64,000 nucleotides of DNA from Paenibacillus phytohabitans (GTDB lineage Bacteria > Bacillota > Bacilli > Paenibacillales > Paenibacillaceae): NCBI RefSeq assembly GCF_013141775.1, contig NZ_WHOB01000069.1, positions 496,001 through 560,000 on the forward strand, in the 5' to 3' direction. The notes under the pieces are model-generated. The model was not told the origin of the DNA and made no database searches. It saw only the letters and a list, made by a program, of their open reading frames with translations. Both the position numbers and the translations under genes were made by a program. Each line of letters begins with the position of its first letter. Position 1 is the stretch's first letter. Below, piece after piece: positions 1 to 8,246 of this stretch.

Positions 1-1
1 C

Positions 2-523
2 ACGGGGGGATTCTCCAAAGCAGACGGAACGCCTGTGTCAGCTCCGGTCTCACTGACTACCGCAGATATTGTGCAGCCTATGGCTCCTAGTGAAGCCTAT
101 ATACAGAGTGGCAGCGATCCCGGCGGACCGGGCGTTCAGAGCGCCAAGATGACGCTCGATACTCTCGGCCGCCCGGTTATCGCGTACCGCTATCGTGAAG
201 AAGGCGCTACGAGCTTCTCGGTTAAGCAGGCCACTTATGGCACAGGGGGATGGGTGCTGCAGACGGTCTATAATGCAGCTCCGACTACAGCCGCAATTGA
301 TGTGACCTGGGCAGGCAATGCCGCAAGAATCTATTACGTGAAAAGCAGCGGCAGCGATCGTGCATTCATGGCCGTAAATACGGGCGCAGGCTGGACCGAA
401 ACATCGCTTGCGCCGGGTATCCCGGTCGAGCGGCTGGCGGTTGACCGCAGTCCCAAAGGTATCGATATCCTGTATCTGGTGGATGTGACGAACCTGAAGC
501 TCTATTACGGGCGTAACGAATAG
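2..523 (+). CDS. C-terminal part of a beta-propeller-like (BNR-type repeat) protein, cut by window edge
   Basis: The frame is open from base 2 and ends at TAG 521-523, giving about 173 visible residues. The in-frame GTG at 35 has no ribosome binding site and coding continues upstream of it, so the true start lies outside the window. Segments such as RPVIAYRYREEG, GGWVLQTVY, ARIYYVKSSG and the end VDVTNLKLYYGRNE alternate aromatic or hydrophobic strands with Gly/Asp turns, as in BNR/sialidase-like propeller blades. No catalytic residue can be assigned from this piece. The family call is inference; a carbohydrate-active or exported protein is plausible given the rest of the window. Confidence 0.55.
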   Translation, partial: TGGFSKADGTPVSAPVSLTTADIVQPMAPSEAYIQSGSDPGGPGVQSAKMTLDTLGRPVIAYRYREEGATSFSVKQATYGTGGWVLQTVYNAAPTTAAIDVTWAGNAARIYYVKSSGSDRAFMAVNTGAGWTETSLAPGIPVERLAVDRSPKGIDILYLVDVTNLKLYYGRNE

Positions 524-621
524 ACGAATAGAGGAGGACTCAGATTCCTTTGTTTGTGTTAATCAGGCGTTATTCGCGGAATCTCAGTCCGCTTCAATAT
601 AACTTCCCATACGTCAAAAAA

Positions 622-649
622 AAGAACCTGAGCAGCAACTCAGGTTCTT
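622..649. terminator. Hairpin terminator, T-run on the minus side
   Basis: An 11-bp perfect stem, AAGAACCTGAG (622-632) with CTCAGGTTCTT (639-649), surrounds a 6-nt loop. On the plus strand it follows the partial gene ending at 523, but the uninterrupted T-run (from A8 at 616-623) is on the minus strand. On the plus strand only TTCTTC follows. It probably works in both directions or better leftwards. Confidence 0.65.
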
Positions 650-653
650 CATA

Positions 654-682
654 TTGCATATATACATACACGATGATATAAT
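654..682 (+). promoter_or_regulatory. Predicted sigma-A promoter for the phosphotransferase gene
   Basis: TTGCAT (654-659) and TATAAT (677-682) are separated by exactly 17 bp. This leaves an AT-rich leader of about 110 nt before the AGGGGAGA ribosome binding site at 788-795. No clear operator was seen in the leader. Confidence 0.6.
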
Positions 683-801
683 CACTTCACAACTGTTTTG
701 ATTTTAAATAACATAGTTAATGCATCTTATATATTTAATATAACATGCCGGAAATTTCTTGTCAAATATTTTTTCAACTCAATAGTTAGGGGAGATACGG
801 G

Positions 802-3414
802 ATGGATGCTTTGGTTCTTGGTTTTGAGGAAATGGATAATACGCAGCTGCTGCTGGTTGGCGGCAAAGGGTTAAATCTGGGGATGTTATCAGGAATAAAA
901 GGCATCCAAGTTCCCGAAGGCTTCTGTGTTACAACCACGGCTTATCAGGAAGCAATCTTGCATAACGATACCTATCATGTTCTTCTGAACCGGCTAACCA
1001 CACTGCGAGCGGACAACCGGGAGCAGATTAGAGAAATCAGCAGGGAGATCCGCCGGATGATTACGGAAGCAGAAATTCCGTCCGGGGTTGTAACAGCAGT
1101 TACACAGGTTCTCTCCCGGCTGGGGAGTGAACAGGCTTACGCGGTACGTTCCAGTGCGACTGCTGAGGATCTGCCGCATGCCTCTTTTGCCGGCCAGCAA
1201 GACACCTATTTGAATATTATCGGCGTTGATGCCATCCTCCAGCATATCCGCAAATGTTGGGCCTCACTATTCACGGACCGCGCGGTAATCTACCGGCTGC
1301 AGAATGGTTTTGACCACACTCAGGTCTATTTGTCAGTTATCATTCAAAGAATGGTCTTCCCGCAGGCTTCAGGTATTCTGTTTACCGCCGATCCGGTTAC
1401 AAATAACCGCAAGCTGCTGTCCATCGACGCCAGCTTTGGACTTGGAGAAGCATTGGTCTCAGGCCTGGTGTCTCCCGATTGCTATAAGGTGAAGGAAGGC
1501 GAGATCATTGATAAGCGGATTGCAGCCAAAAAACTGGCTATTTACGGACTGCAGCAAGGCGGTACTGAAACCCGGCAGCTTGATTCCGGCCAGCAACAGG
1601 CGCAGACGCTTACTGAAACGCAGATTTTACAGCTTGCACAAATCGGCAGACAAATCGAGACTTATTTTGGCTCACCCCAGGATATTGAATGGTGTCTGGC
1701 TGATGATACCTTCTATATTGTGCAGAGCCGTCCCATCACCACGCTATTCCCGATCCCTGAAGCCAATGATCAAGAGAACCGCGCTTATGTATCTGTGGGT
1801 CATGGGCAAATGATGACAGATGCTATGAAGCCGCTGGGCCTGTCTTTTCACCTGTTAATTACTCCTGCTCCCATGCGTATAGCCGGCGGAAGACTGTTTG
1901 TCGATGTCACCTCCTATTTGGCTTCGTCCTCCAGAATGATGATCATAGATACCTTGGGGAAATCCGATCCGCTCGTCAAAGACGCGCTTATGACTATCGT
2001 GGAACGGGGAGATTTCATACCCATCTCACCGCAAGCTGAAGCGGCGGCGCAGTCCGGCAAAAGCAGTCCAGGTAAGCCGCCCGTTGGCGTTCAAACACCA
2101 ATAGGCAGCGATCCGGCCATCGTTACGGAGCTGATCAAGAGTAATGAAGCATCGGTAGAAGAGCTGAAACGCAACATCAAGACGAAATCAGGCTCGGCTC
2201 TATTCGAGTTCATCCTTGAAGATATCCAGGAACTGAAGAGGATTCTGTTCAACCCGCAGAGTACGGCAGTATTCATGGCCGCAATGGATGCATCCGCATG
2301 GATTAACGAAAAAATGAACGAGTGGTTAGGTGAAATTAACGCGGCTGATACCCTTTCACAATCAGTGCAGAACAATATCACTTCGGAAATGGGTCTGGAA
2401 CTGATGGATGTCGCAGATGTGATTCGTCCTTACCCGCAGGTCATTGATTATTTACAGAGTGCACAAGAGGGGGACTTCCTGGAGGGAGTGATTACCTTAG
2501 AGGGCGGGCAAAAAACCCATGACGCGCTGACGGATTATCTCAGCAAATACGGAATGCGCTGTACCGGAGAAATCGATATTACCAGAACCCGCTGGAGCGA
2601 GAAACCGGCGATACTGATCCCCATGATTCTTAGCAACATCAGAAACTTTGCACCGGATGCCAGCAGACAGAAATTTGAGCAGGGGCGGCAGGAAGCTTGG
2701 GATAAAGAACAGGAGCTGTTAGACCGCTTGAAGCAGTTACCGGATGGAGTACACAAAGCCGAAGAAACCAAAGTAAGGATTGACCTGGTCCGGAATTTCA
2801 TCGGTTACCGGGAATATCCTAAATACGGCATGGTTAGCCGTTACCTGGTTTATAAGCAAGCGTTACTGAAGGAAGCCGGACGGCTTGTTCGAGCAGGTGT
2901 TATCCACGACAAAGAAGATATATACTACCTCAGCTTTGAAGAGCTTCACGAAACTGTCCGCACGAATACAACCGATTACCAGCTCATTAATCAACGTAAA
3001 GAGGACTATAAATTATATGACAAGCTCACTCCCCCGCGCGTGATTACCTCTGACGGAGAAATCCTGTCCGGCCAGTACAAACGGGCTCATCTCCCGGCTG
3101 GAGCTATTGCAGGTCTGCCTGTTTCTGCAGGAGTTGTAGAAGGCAGGGCACGTGTGATCCTCAACATGGAAGAGGCTAATCTGGAGGAGGGGGATATCCT
3201 GGTCACCTTGTTTACCGACCCCAGCTGGACCCCGTTGTTCGTCTCCATCAAAGGCCTAATTACCGAAGTCGGCGGACTGATGACCCATGGCGCAGTGATC
3301 GCACGGGAATACGGCTTACCGGCAGTTGTCGGAGTGGAGAATGCCACCAGACTCATCCAGGACGGGCAACGCATCCGTGTGCATGGAACCGAAGGGTATG
3401 TTGAAATATTGTGA
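802..3414 (+). CDS. rph: Rifampicin phosphotransferase-like PEP-synthase-family enzyme (YvkC/Pps type)
   Basis: 870 residues, the full length of rifampicin phosphotransferases. An N-terminal ATP-grasp (PPDK_N) domain covers about residues 1-315 (GGKGLNLG near 20, AVRSSATAEDLPHASFAGQQD near 115-135, DIEWC near 295). A middle domain follows, and a C-terminal swivelling PEP-utilizer domain (about 775-870) carries GGLMTHGAVIARE with the phosphorylatable His829. The sequence closely resembles what I recall of B. subtilis YvkC/Pps, long annotated as PEP synthase; this subfamily uses ATP to phosphorylate and inactivate rifamycins. A true PEP synthase cannot be excluded, but those are usually shorter (about 790 residues) and differ in the middle domain. 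AGGGGAGA lies 6 nt before the ATG. The gene appears monocistronic. Confidence 0.8.
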   Translation: MDALVLGFEEMDNTQLLLVGGKGLNLGMLSGIKGIQVPEGFCVTTTAYQEAILHNDTYHVLLNRLTTLRADNREQIREISREIRRMITEAEIPSGVVTAVTQVLSRLGSEQAYAVRSSATAEDLPHASFAGQQDTYLNIIGVDAILQHIRKCWASLFTDRAVIYRLQNGFDHTQVYLSVIIQRMVFPQASGILFTADPVTNNRKLLSIDASFGLGEALVSGLVSPDCYKVKEGEIIDKRIAAKKLAIYGLQQGGTETRQLDSGQQQAQTLTETQILQLAQIGRQIETYFGSPQDIEWCLADDTFYIVQSRPITTLFPIPEANDQENRAYVSVGHGQMMTDAMKPLGLSFHLLITPAPMRIAGGRLFVDVTSYLASSSRMMIIDTLGKSDPLVKDALMTIVERGDFIPISPQAEAAAQSGKSSPGKPPVGVQTPIGSDPAIVTELIKSNEASVEELKRNIKTKSGSALFEFILEDIQELKRILFNPQSTAVFMAAMDASAWINEKMNEWLGEINAADTLSQSVQNNITSEMGLELMDVADVIRPYPQVIDYLQSAQEGDFLEGVITLEGGQKTHDALTDYLSKYGMRCTGEIDITRTRWSEKPAILIPMILSNIRNFAPDASRQKFEQGRQEAWDKEQELLDRLKQLPDGVHKAEETKVRIDLVRNFIGYREYPKYGMVSRYLVYKQALLKEAGRLVRAGVIHDKEDIYYLSFEELHETVRTNTTDYQLINQRKEDYKLYDKLTPPRVITSDGEILSGQYKRAHLPAGAIAGLPVSAGVVEGRARVILNMEEANLEEGDILVTLFTDPSWTPLFVSIKGLITEVGGLMTHGAVIAREYGLPAVVGVENATRLIQDGQRIRVHGTEGYVEIL

Positions 3415-3425
3415 GAAGAAAAATA

Positions 3426-3456
3426 TTGACTTCGTGTGCACACGAAGCCCTAGACT
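3426..3456 (+). promoter_or_regulatory. Orphan MerR-type promoter with perfect 18-bp palindrome
   Basis: TTGACT (3426-3431) and TAGACT (3451-3456) are 19 bp apart, the stretched spacing typical of MerR-activated promoters. The spacer holds a perfect palindrome, CTTCGTGTGCACACGAAG (3430-3447). It points rightwards, yet only the 3' end of the minus-strand merR gene lies downstream; the first reading frame there stops after five codons. Read on the minus strand the palindrome could instead act as a weak merR terminator. Confidence 0.6.
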
Positions 3457-3461
3457 AACTT

Positions 3462-3950
3462 TTAGGGTGAAACATGAGCCTTAGATGCTGAATGGATATG
3501 TTCCGGTATATCATATTTCTCACCGCATTCCGGATTATTGTTAACCGGATTCCAGGTATCGTTCAATTGGCCAGCCAAGACGCTTTTGTAATACGCCTTC
3601 TTTTCTTTAATGTGCATTAATTGAAGGTTGTACGCATGGATCTTTGCTTCTAGTTCTTTTTCTTGCTTTGCAACAAGCTCAGCCCTGTCAGGAATCGTCT
3701 CATCACCTTGTAAACACATAGCAATGTAATGTTTCACTTCTGAAATCGGCAATCCTGAAACACGAAAGGAGTGAACCATTCGTAACCAATCCAGATCATG
3801 GTCAGAGAATAGACGGTTGTTTCTGCCATCTCTTGAAACGAAAGGAATTAATTGCTGGTCATCGTAGTAACGGATCGTATGTTTGGTAAGTCCGGTGATT
3901 TCAGCTACATCTTTAATCGTATATTTGGGTTCATGTAATGATTGATTCAA
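3462..3950 (-). CDS. MerR-family transcriptional regulator
   Basis: 162 residues. The N-terminal winged helix is typical of MerR proteins: YTIKDVAEITGLTKHTIRYYDDQQLIP, then RLFSDHDLDWLRMVHSFRVSGLPISEVKHYI. A coiled-coil dimerisation helix (ELVAKQEKELEAKIHAYNL) and a short C-terminal effector region follow. The TTG at 3950 is chosen because GGAGG sits 9 nt upstream; an ATG in that spacing (ATGAAATTTTGA) is immediately closed. The open frame runs further upstream without a ribosome binding site. The gene is divergent from the flavin oxidoreductase at 4076, whose promoter contains a MerR-type dyad, so it probably controls that gene and itself in response to an electrophile or aldehyde (family knowledge). 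Confidence 0.85.
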   Translation of the reverse strand: MNQSLHEPKYTIKDVAEITGLTKHTIRYYDDQQLIPFVSRDGRNNRLFSDHDLDWLRMVHSFRVSGLPISEVKHYIAMCLQGDETIPDRAELVAKQEKELEAKIHAYNLQLMHIKEKKAYYKSVLAGQLNDTWNPVNNNPECGEKYDIPEHIHSASKAHVSP

Positions 3951-3970
3951 AATTTCATACCTCCATAATA

Positions 3971-4000
3971 TTGACTTCGAGTAACTCGAATACTTAATGA
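3971..4000 (+). promoter_or_regulatory. MerR-type operator/promoter of the old yellow enzyme gene
   Basis: TTGACT (3971-3976) and a weak -10 (TAATGA, 3995-4000) flank a perfect inverted repeat, TTCGAGT-A-ACTCGAA (3976-3990). The 18-19 bp spacing with a dyad between the promoter boxes is the MerR-family arrangement. It lies between the divergent merR gene and the oxidoreductase gene. Confidence 0.65.
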
Positions 4001-4075
4001 AGTTATTGTAACAATGTTGTTGCCGCTCATCAACTGGTACGTTTAGAAATGAACTAATTAGAAAGAGGTAAGAAA

Positions 4076-5209
4076 ATGAACACAAAATATAACAGTCTGT
4101 TCGAATCTTTCACATTCAAAAATGGGATTTCTCTTAGAAATAGGGTTGTAATGTCTCCTATGACCACCTGGGCCAGTAATGACGATTACACAATCTCAGA
4201 TGGTGAGGTGAACTATTACAGAAGAAGAGTAACAGGTGTAGGTCTGGTTATAACAGGGTGTACACATGTTCAGCCTAATGGGATTGGTTTTACGAATGAA
4301 TTTGCAGCCTATGACGATAAATTTATTCCAAGTTTACGTAGATTGGCGGATGCGGCAAAAAGCGGCGGAGCTGCTGCTGTGCTTCAAATTTTTCACGCAG
4401 GCAGCAAAGCACTCCCGGATCTTACACCAAATGGAGATGTAGTTAGTTCCAGTGCTGTTGAGACGGAAGCTACTGGATTTGCTCCTTCCGTTACACCGAG
4501 AGAACTTTCGCACGATGAAATACTGGAAGTCATTCATGCATTTGGAGAAACAACAAGACGAGCTATTGAAGCAGGGTTTGATGGGGTTGAAATTCATGGC
4601 GCACACGGATTTTTAGTTCAAAACTTTTTCTCTCCCTACTTCAACAGACGTGAGGATGATTGGGGAGGATCACTTGAGAATCGCCTTCGTTTTCCACTGG
4701 CAATAGTTAAGGAAATGAAAAAAGTTATAGAAAAGCATGCTGCTAAACCATTTATTTTCGGCTACCGGATTTCTCCTGATGAACATCAAGAAGGCGGTAT
4801 AAGGATGAAAGATACTTATGTATTGATTGACCGGCTGATTGAAGCAGAGGTTGATTATGTGCATGCTTCACTAGCTGATGCTCTATCCTCTAAGCCAGTT
4901 GATAGCCAAGACGATAGGACTTATCTTGAGTTGATCGTTGAACATGTGAATAGCCGGATTCCCCTGCTGGCTGCGGGTTCTATGGTAACGCCCGGTGATG
5001 CTGCAAAAGGATTAGATAAAGGACTTAACCTGGCTGTGATCGGACATGCGTTAATTACAGATCCAGATTGGATCGACAAGGTTCAAAGCGGACAGGAATC
5101 AGATATTCAAACAGCTATCAAGGCTTCCAATATTAATACCATTGAACTTCCGGAAAAACTTTGGGCTGTCCTTCAAGCTTCAGGTCCGTGGTTTAATATC
5201 GAAATTTAA
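4076..5209 (+). CDS. NADH:flavin oxidoreductase, old yellow enzyme family (YqiG/NemA-like)
   Basis: 377 residues, the usual length. This FMN-dependent TIM barrel reduces activated C=C bonds of enones or nitro compounds. Visible are the N-terminal LRNRVVMSPMTTW substrate/FMN loop (about 20-32), the active-site pair His174/His177 in EIHGAHGFLVQNFFSPYFN, RREDDWGGSLENRLRF (191-206) and a late FMN phosphate loop around AAGSM. AGAGGT precedes the ATG. The MerR-type promoter upstream suggests induction by reactive electrophiles. Substrate unknown. Confidence 0.88.
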   Translation: MNTKYNSLFESFTFKNGISLRNRVVMSPMTTWASNDDYTISDGEVNYYRRRVTGVGLVITGCTHVQPNGIGFTNEFAAYDDKFIPSLRRLADAAKSGGAAAVLQIFHAGSKALPDLTPNGDVVSSSAVETEATGFAPSVTPRELSHDEILEVIHAFGETTRRAIEAGFDGVEIHGAHGFLVQNFFSPYFNRREDDWGGSLENRLRFPLAIVKEMKKVIEKHAAKPFIFGYRISPDEHQEGGIRMKDTYVLIDRLIEAEVDYVHASLADALSSKPVDSQDDRTYLELIVEHVNSRIPLLAAGSMVTPGDAAKGLDKGLNLAVIGHALITDPDWIDKVQSGQESDIQTAIKASNINTIELPEKLWAVLQASGPWFNIEI

Positions 5210-5230
5210 GTGGTTTTAGTGGAATCCCCC

Positions 5231-5262
5231 TTGACCTTGAAGTATACTTCAACCCTTATAAT
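5231..5262 (+). promoter_or_regulatory. MerR-type promoter of the esterase gene
   Basis: TTGACC (5231-5236) and a perfect TATAAT (5257-5262) are 20 bp apart. Between them lies a perfect 16-bp palindrome, TTGAAGTATACTTCAA (5237-5252). Its half-site differs from the one at 3976, so it may answer to another MerR protein. Confidence 0.65.
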
Positions 5263-5302
5263 GCAAATACAGTAATCCTGTAGCATGACCGGAGGGGTAA
5301 GG

Positions 5303-6226
5303 ATGAGTATACAAGTTTATACCAAAAGACGTTCAACGAAGAGTTTTCTGTTTGAGAAGTATTTAGCTTTACGAAACACAAAAAAAGGCTTTTCCAGTAT
5401 TGAAAACACGACCCAGTTTGTAAAACGGGTAGGCCTAGAAAACAGTAAACCCTATATGATTGGTGATGTTAAATTCATCAGCGGAATTACGGAGGAAGTG
5501 TTTGAGGGAATTAAGGTTTTTACAATAAATGACCAACAATCCTTGACGCAAAAAGTAATTCTCTATATCCATGGCGGTGCTTGGGTCAACCAGCCTTTAA
5601 GCTTTCACTGGATGTTCATGGATAGAATGGCACAGTCGCTTAATGCGAAAATAATTGCCCCTATTTATCCTAAAATTCCTAACTTTAATTATAAGAATAC
5701 CTATCCGAAGCTCCTTAACCTGTATAAAGATATTCTGGGAACCGTTCAAAGTCCGGAACAATTGACGATTATGGGCGATTCAGCAGGCGGAAACATCTCA
5801 CTGGGTCTGGCCCATCTGCTCCAAATGAATGATATTCCCCAGCCCAAGGACATCATTCTATTGTCTGCCTGTGTGGATATGGGGCTGACTAACCCGCTTA
5901 TTCCTGAATATGAAAAGAAGGACCCGATGCTGTCGGTGGGTGGAATGGAAGTCATTACAAGGATCTGGGCGGATGATAAAAGCTTAAACGATCCTATAAT
6001 CAGTCCCATCTACGGTGACTTTGAAGGCCTCGGAAGAATCACTCACTTCATCGGAACGCACGAAGGCCTATATCCCGATGCGATGAAACTGGATGACAAG
6101 CTAACCGGGCAGGGAATTGAAATCAATACCTTTGTATATCCCAAAATGAACCATGTGTTTGTGATCATGCCCATCCCCGAAGCGATAGATGCCCAGCGGA
6201 AGATTATTGAGATTATTAAGAGCTAG
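5303..6226 (+). CDS. Alpha/beta hydrolase (hormone-sensitive-lipase-like esterase)
   Basis: 307 residues. The oxyanion-hole motif HGGAW (90-94), nucleophile elbow GDSAGGN (158-164, Ser160) and a C-terminal MNHVF supplying the catalytic His make this a hydrolase-fold-3 carboxylesterase. There is no signal peptide, so it is cytoplasmic. GGAGGGG at 5291-5297 fits the ATG at 5303; the ATG at 5285 lies upstream of that site. The gene has its own MerR-type promoter, suggesting induction by a small hydrophobic compound. The substrate cannot be told. Confidence 0.85.
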   Translation: MSIQVYTKRRSTKSFLFEKYLALRNTKKGFSSIENTTQFVKRVGLENSKPYMIGDVKFISGITEEVFEGIKVFTINDQQSLTQKVILYIHGGAWVNQPLSFHWMFMDRMAQSLNAKIIAPIYPKIPNFNYKNTYPKLLNLYKDILGTVQSPEQLTIMGDSAGGNISLGLAHLLQMNDIPQPKDIILLSACVDMGLTNPLIPEYEKKDPMLSVGGMEVITRIWADDKSLNDPIISPIYGDFEGLGRITHFIGTHEGLYPDAMKLDDKLTGQGIEINTFVYPKMNHVFVIMPIPEAIDAQRKIIEIIKS

Positions 6227-6324
6227 GAGATTCTTATTGCAGACTTACTCTTGACTTCTATATTATGGTATATTTACCCCTATAGATCACCAGCTGGATA
6301 ATGGCATTCTGGAGAGGGTTGTAT

Positions 6325-6681
6325 ATGAGATTAGCTAAATATTTGAAGTTATCAATTATTGTGTTATTCGTTCTAATGATTGGTTCAGCATGCCAAAACA
6401 ACCAGGAAGGAGTGCCGGACGGCTATATTTCATTAGATGAATTAACGGATTTATCGGAAAAGAGCAACACCCTGGATTGGAGCAATTTGAACAAATATTC
6501 TTTTGAGGATACCGGTTCAGGATTATATATAAGGAATTATCCCCTCGAAGGAGGGCATCAGCTTGTACTTACGGGTAGAAGCCTCGAGAGTCCGCCGGAG
6601 AGAGTATATGTGGTTAATCAAAGCGGCAAGGAGCTAGATTTCAATCCAGATAACTTGAGCGATTTGTATGAGTCAAAATAA
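6325..6681 (+). CDS. Small predicted lipoprotein of unknown function
   Basis: 118 residues. A basic start (MRLAKYLK), a hydrophobic stretch and the lipobox IGSAC predict a lipid-modified secreted protein. The ATG at 6325 is preferred over 6301 because GGAGAGG lies 7 nt before it. The mature part is acidic (DGYISLDELTDLSEKSN) and has no domain I recognise. It ends just before a strong hairpin shared with the convergent melA gene. Confidence 0.7.
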   Translation: MRLAKYLKLSIIVLFVLMIGSACQNNQEGVPDGYISLDELTDLSEKSNTLDWSNLNKYSFEDTGSGLYIRNYPLEGGHQLVLTGRSLESPPERVYVVNQSGKELDFNPDNLSDLYESK

Positions 6682-6691
6682 ACCCTTATTC

Positions 6692-6741
6692 ATAAGCAAA
6701 GAAGCCTCCTATAGGGTCCTATAGGGGGCTTCTTTGCTTAT
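6692..6741. terminator. Strong bidirectional terminator between convergent genes
   Basis: A near-perfect stem of 24 bp, ATAAGCAAAGAAGCC... (from 6692) with ...GGCTTCTTTGCTTAT (to 6741), closes on a 2-nt GT centre. It lies between the lipoprotein stop (6681) and the melA stop (6766). The A- and T-rich ends suit termination from both sides. Confidence 0.8.
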
Positions 6742-6765
6742 AGCGATAAAACAAATTTCACCTTT

Positions 6766-8064
6766 TTATTGATAGTCAGGCAGCCAGTCACCGTGGGCAG
6801 CGATCAGCTCATCACACATATTAATAATATCATCCATCGATAGCTCTGCTGAAGTATGCGGATCCAGCATGGCTGCGTGGTAGATATGCTCTTTCTTGCG
6901 TGTCATGGCGGCTTCAATCGTTAGCAGTTGTGTATTGATATTCGTCCGGTTCAGTGCAGCACATTGCGGAGGCAGATCGCCTACGTAGGTCGGAGTCACT
7001 CCACTGCGGTCAACCAGACAAGGGACCTCAACACAGGCTTCTTTGGGCAGATTAGGAATTAGTCCTGTGTTCATAACATTGCCGCCGATCTTAAACGGCA
7101 CATTGGTCTCCATCGCTTCCAGAATATATGAGGCATACTCATGGGAACGTTCATGCTTCAGCTCCTGATTATTCACCAGCTCCTCACGCATCTGTTCCCA
7201 GCGACTAATCTGTTCTACACAGCGGCGCGGATATTCGTCTAGAGGGATCCGGAACCGCTCGATCAGCTCAGGATAATTTCTTTTGATGAAATACGGATGG
7301 TATTCCGCATTATGCTCGGAGGATTCTGTAATGTAATAGCCGAATTTCAGCATCATCTCATAGCGGACCATATCACCGTGAGGCTCAAGCTGCTTCTCTG
7401 CAGCGAGACGTTTGATCTCCGGGTACAAGTCCTTGCCGTCCTTGGTAACCTTGAGCAGCCAGGCCATGTGGTTGATACCGGCAATCGTCGCCTGCACACC
7501 CTCCTGATCTATCTCGAGGTGATTGAATAATCCGGGGATACATTGCTGCACGCTGTGGCATAATCCCACCGTATTCACGCCGCCGTAAGTGTTCATCACA
7601 TTCGTTAGAACGGCCATCGGGTTCGTGTAGTTCAGGAATAGAGCATCCGGACAGACCTCACGAATATCCGCAGCGAAATCGAGCATGACCGGAATCGTGC
7701 GCAAATTACGGAATATTCCGCCGATGCCTGCGGTGTCCGCAATGGTCTGACGCAAGCCGTACTTCTTCGGAATTTCAAAATCTGTAATGGTGCATGGATC
7801 ATACCCGCCGACCTGAATCGCATTGATCACATATTTGGCTCCACGCAGCGCTTCTTTGCGGTCGGTATAGGCGATGATGGAACAGGTGCTGCCGCCGCTG
7901 TTCTTCAGGTTCGTGAGCATATCCTCGGAGTCTTTGAGCCGCTGAAGGTCAATATCATATAGAGCAAGCTCAAAGCCCTGAAGTGCCGCCGTCGCCATGA
8001 TATCTCCCAGGACGTTTTTGGCAAAAACCGTGCTGCCGGCACCGATAAATGTAATTTTGGACAT
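6766..8064 (-). CDS. melA: Alpha-galactosidase, glycoside hydrolase family 4 (MelA)
   Basis: 432 residues, the length I recall for B. subtilis MelA. GH4 enzymes need NAD+ and Mn2+ and work by oxidation-elimination. The NAD-binding loop FIGAGSTVFAKN (6-17), NYTNPM (145-150), metal ligands Cys169/His170 in GLCHSVQ and INHMAW (His199) are all present. The protein is intracellular, so it acts on imported melibiose- or raffinose-type sugars. AGGAGG lies about 10 nt before the ATG. It is divergent from an AraC-type regulator, which probably activates it. Confidence 0.92.
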   Translation of the reverse strand: MSKITFIGAGSTVFAKNVLGDIMATAALQGFELALYDIDLQRLKDSEDMLTNLKNSGGSTCSIIAYTDRKEALRGAKYVINAIQVGGYDPCTITDFEIPKKYGLRQTIADTAGIGGIFRNLRTIPVMLDFAADIREVCPDALFLNYTNPMAVLTNVMNTYGGVNTVGLCHSVQQCIPGLFNHLEIDQEGVQATIAGINHMAWLLKVTKDGKDLYPEIKRLAAEKQLEPHGDMVRYEMMLKFGYYITESSEHNAEYHPYFIKRNYPELIERFRIPLDEYPRRCVEQISRWEQMREELVNNQELKHERSHEYASYILEAMETNVPFKIGGNVMNTGLIPNLPKEACVEVPCLVDRSGVTPTYVGDLPPQCAALNRTNINTQLLTIEAAMTRKKEHIYHAAMLDPHTSAELSMDDIINMCDELIAAHGDWLPDYQ

Positions 8065-8110
8065 TAGACATTAGCCTCCTGTATGTTGCGGAATACGCTT
8101 CAGTTATATG

Positions 8111-8129
8111 GGAATAGGAGCACTATTCC
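8111..8129. promoter_or_regulatory. Inverted repeat in the melA/AraC divergent control region
   Basis: GGAATAG (8111-8117) and CTATTCC (8123-8129) form a perfect 7-bp dyad with a 5-bp centre, 46 bp upstream of the melA start. A candidate operator; no protein can be assigned to it from sequence alone. Confidence 0.35.
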
Positions 8130-8246
8130 GTATGATAATAGTTGTTGTAGAAGCTTTTTCCGCTGTCTTCTTCTATAATCACTATAGAATAGAACAGAAG
8201 GCGCGGCTATGGAGAAAGACAAGATGAATATGGAGGAATGTTGCAT

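Noticed and set aside
5285..5302. Esterase start at ATG 5285
   Set aside because: The ribosome binding site GGAGGGG lies downstream of this codon and fits ATG 5303.
6251..6300. A fourth MerR-type promoter before the small lipoprotein (TTGACT at 6251)
   Set aside because: No convincing dyad and no -10 box at 19-20 bp spacing.
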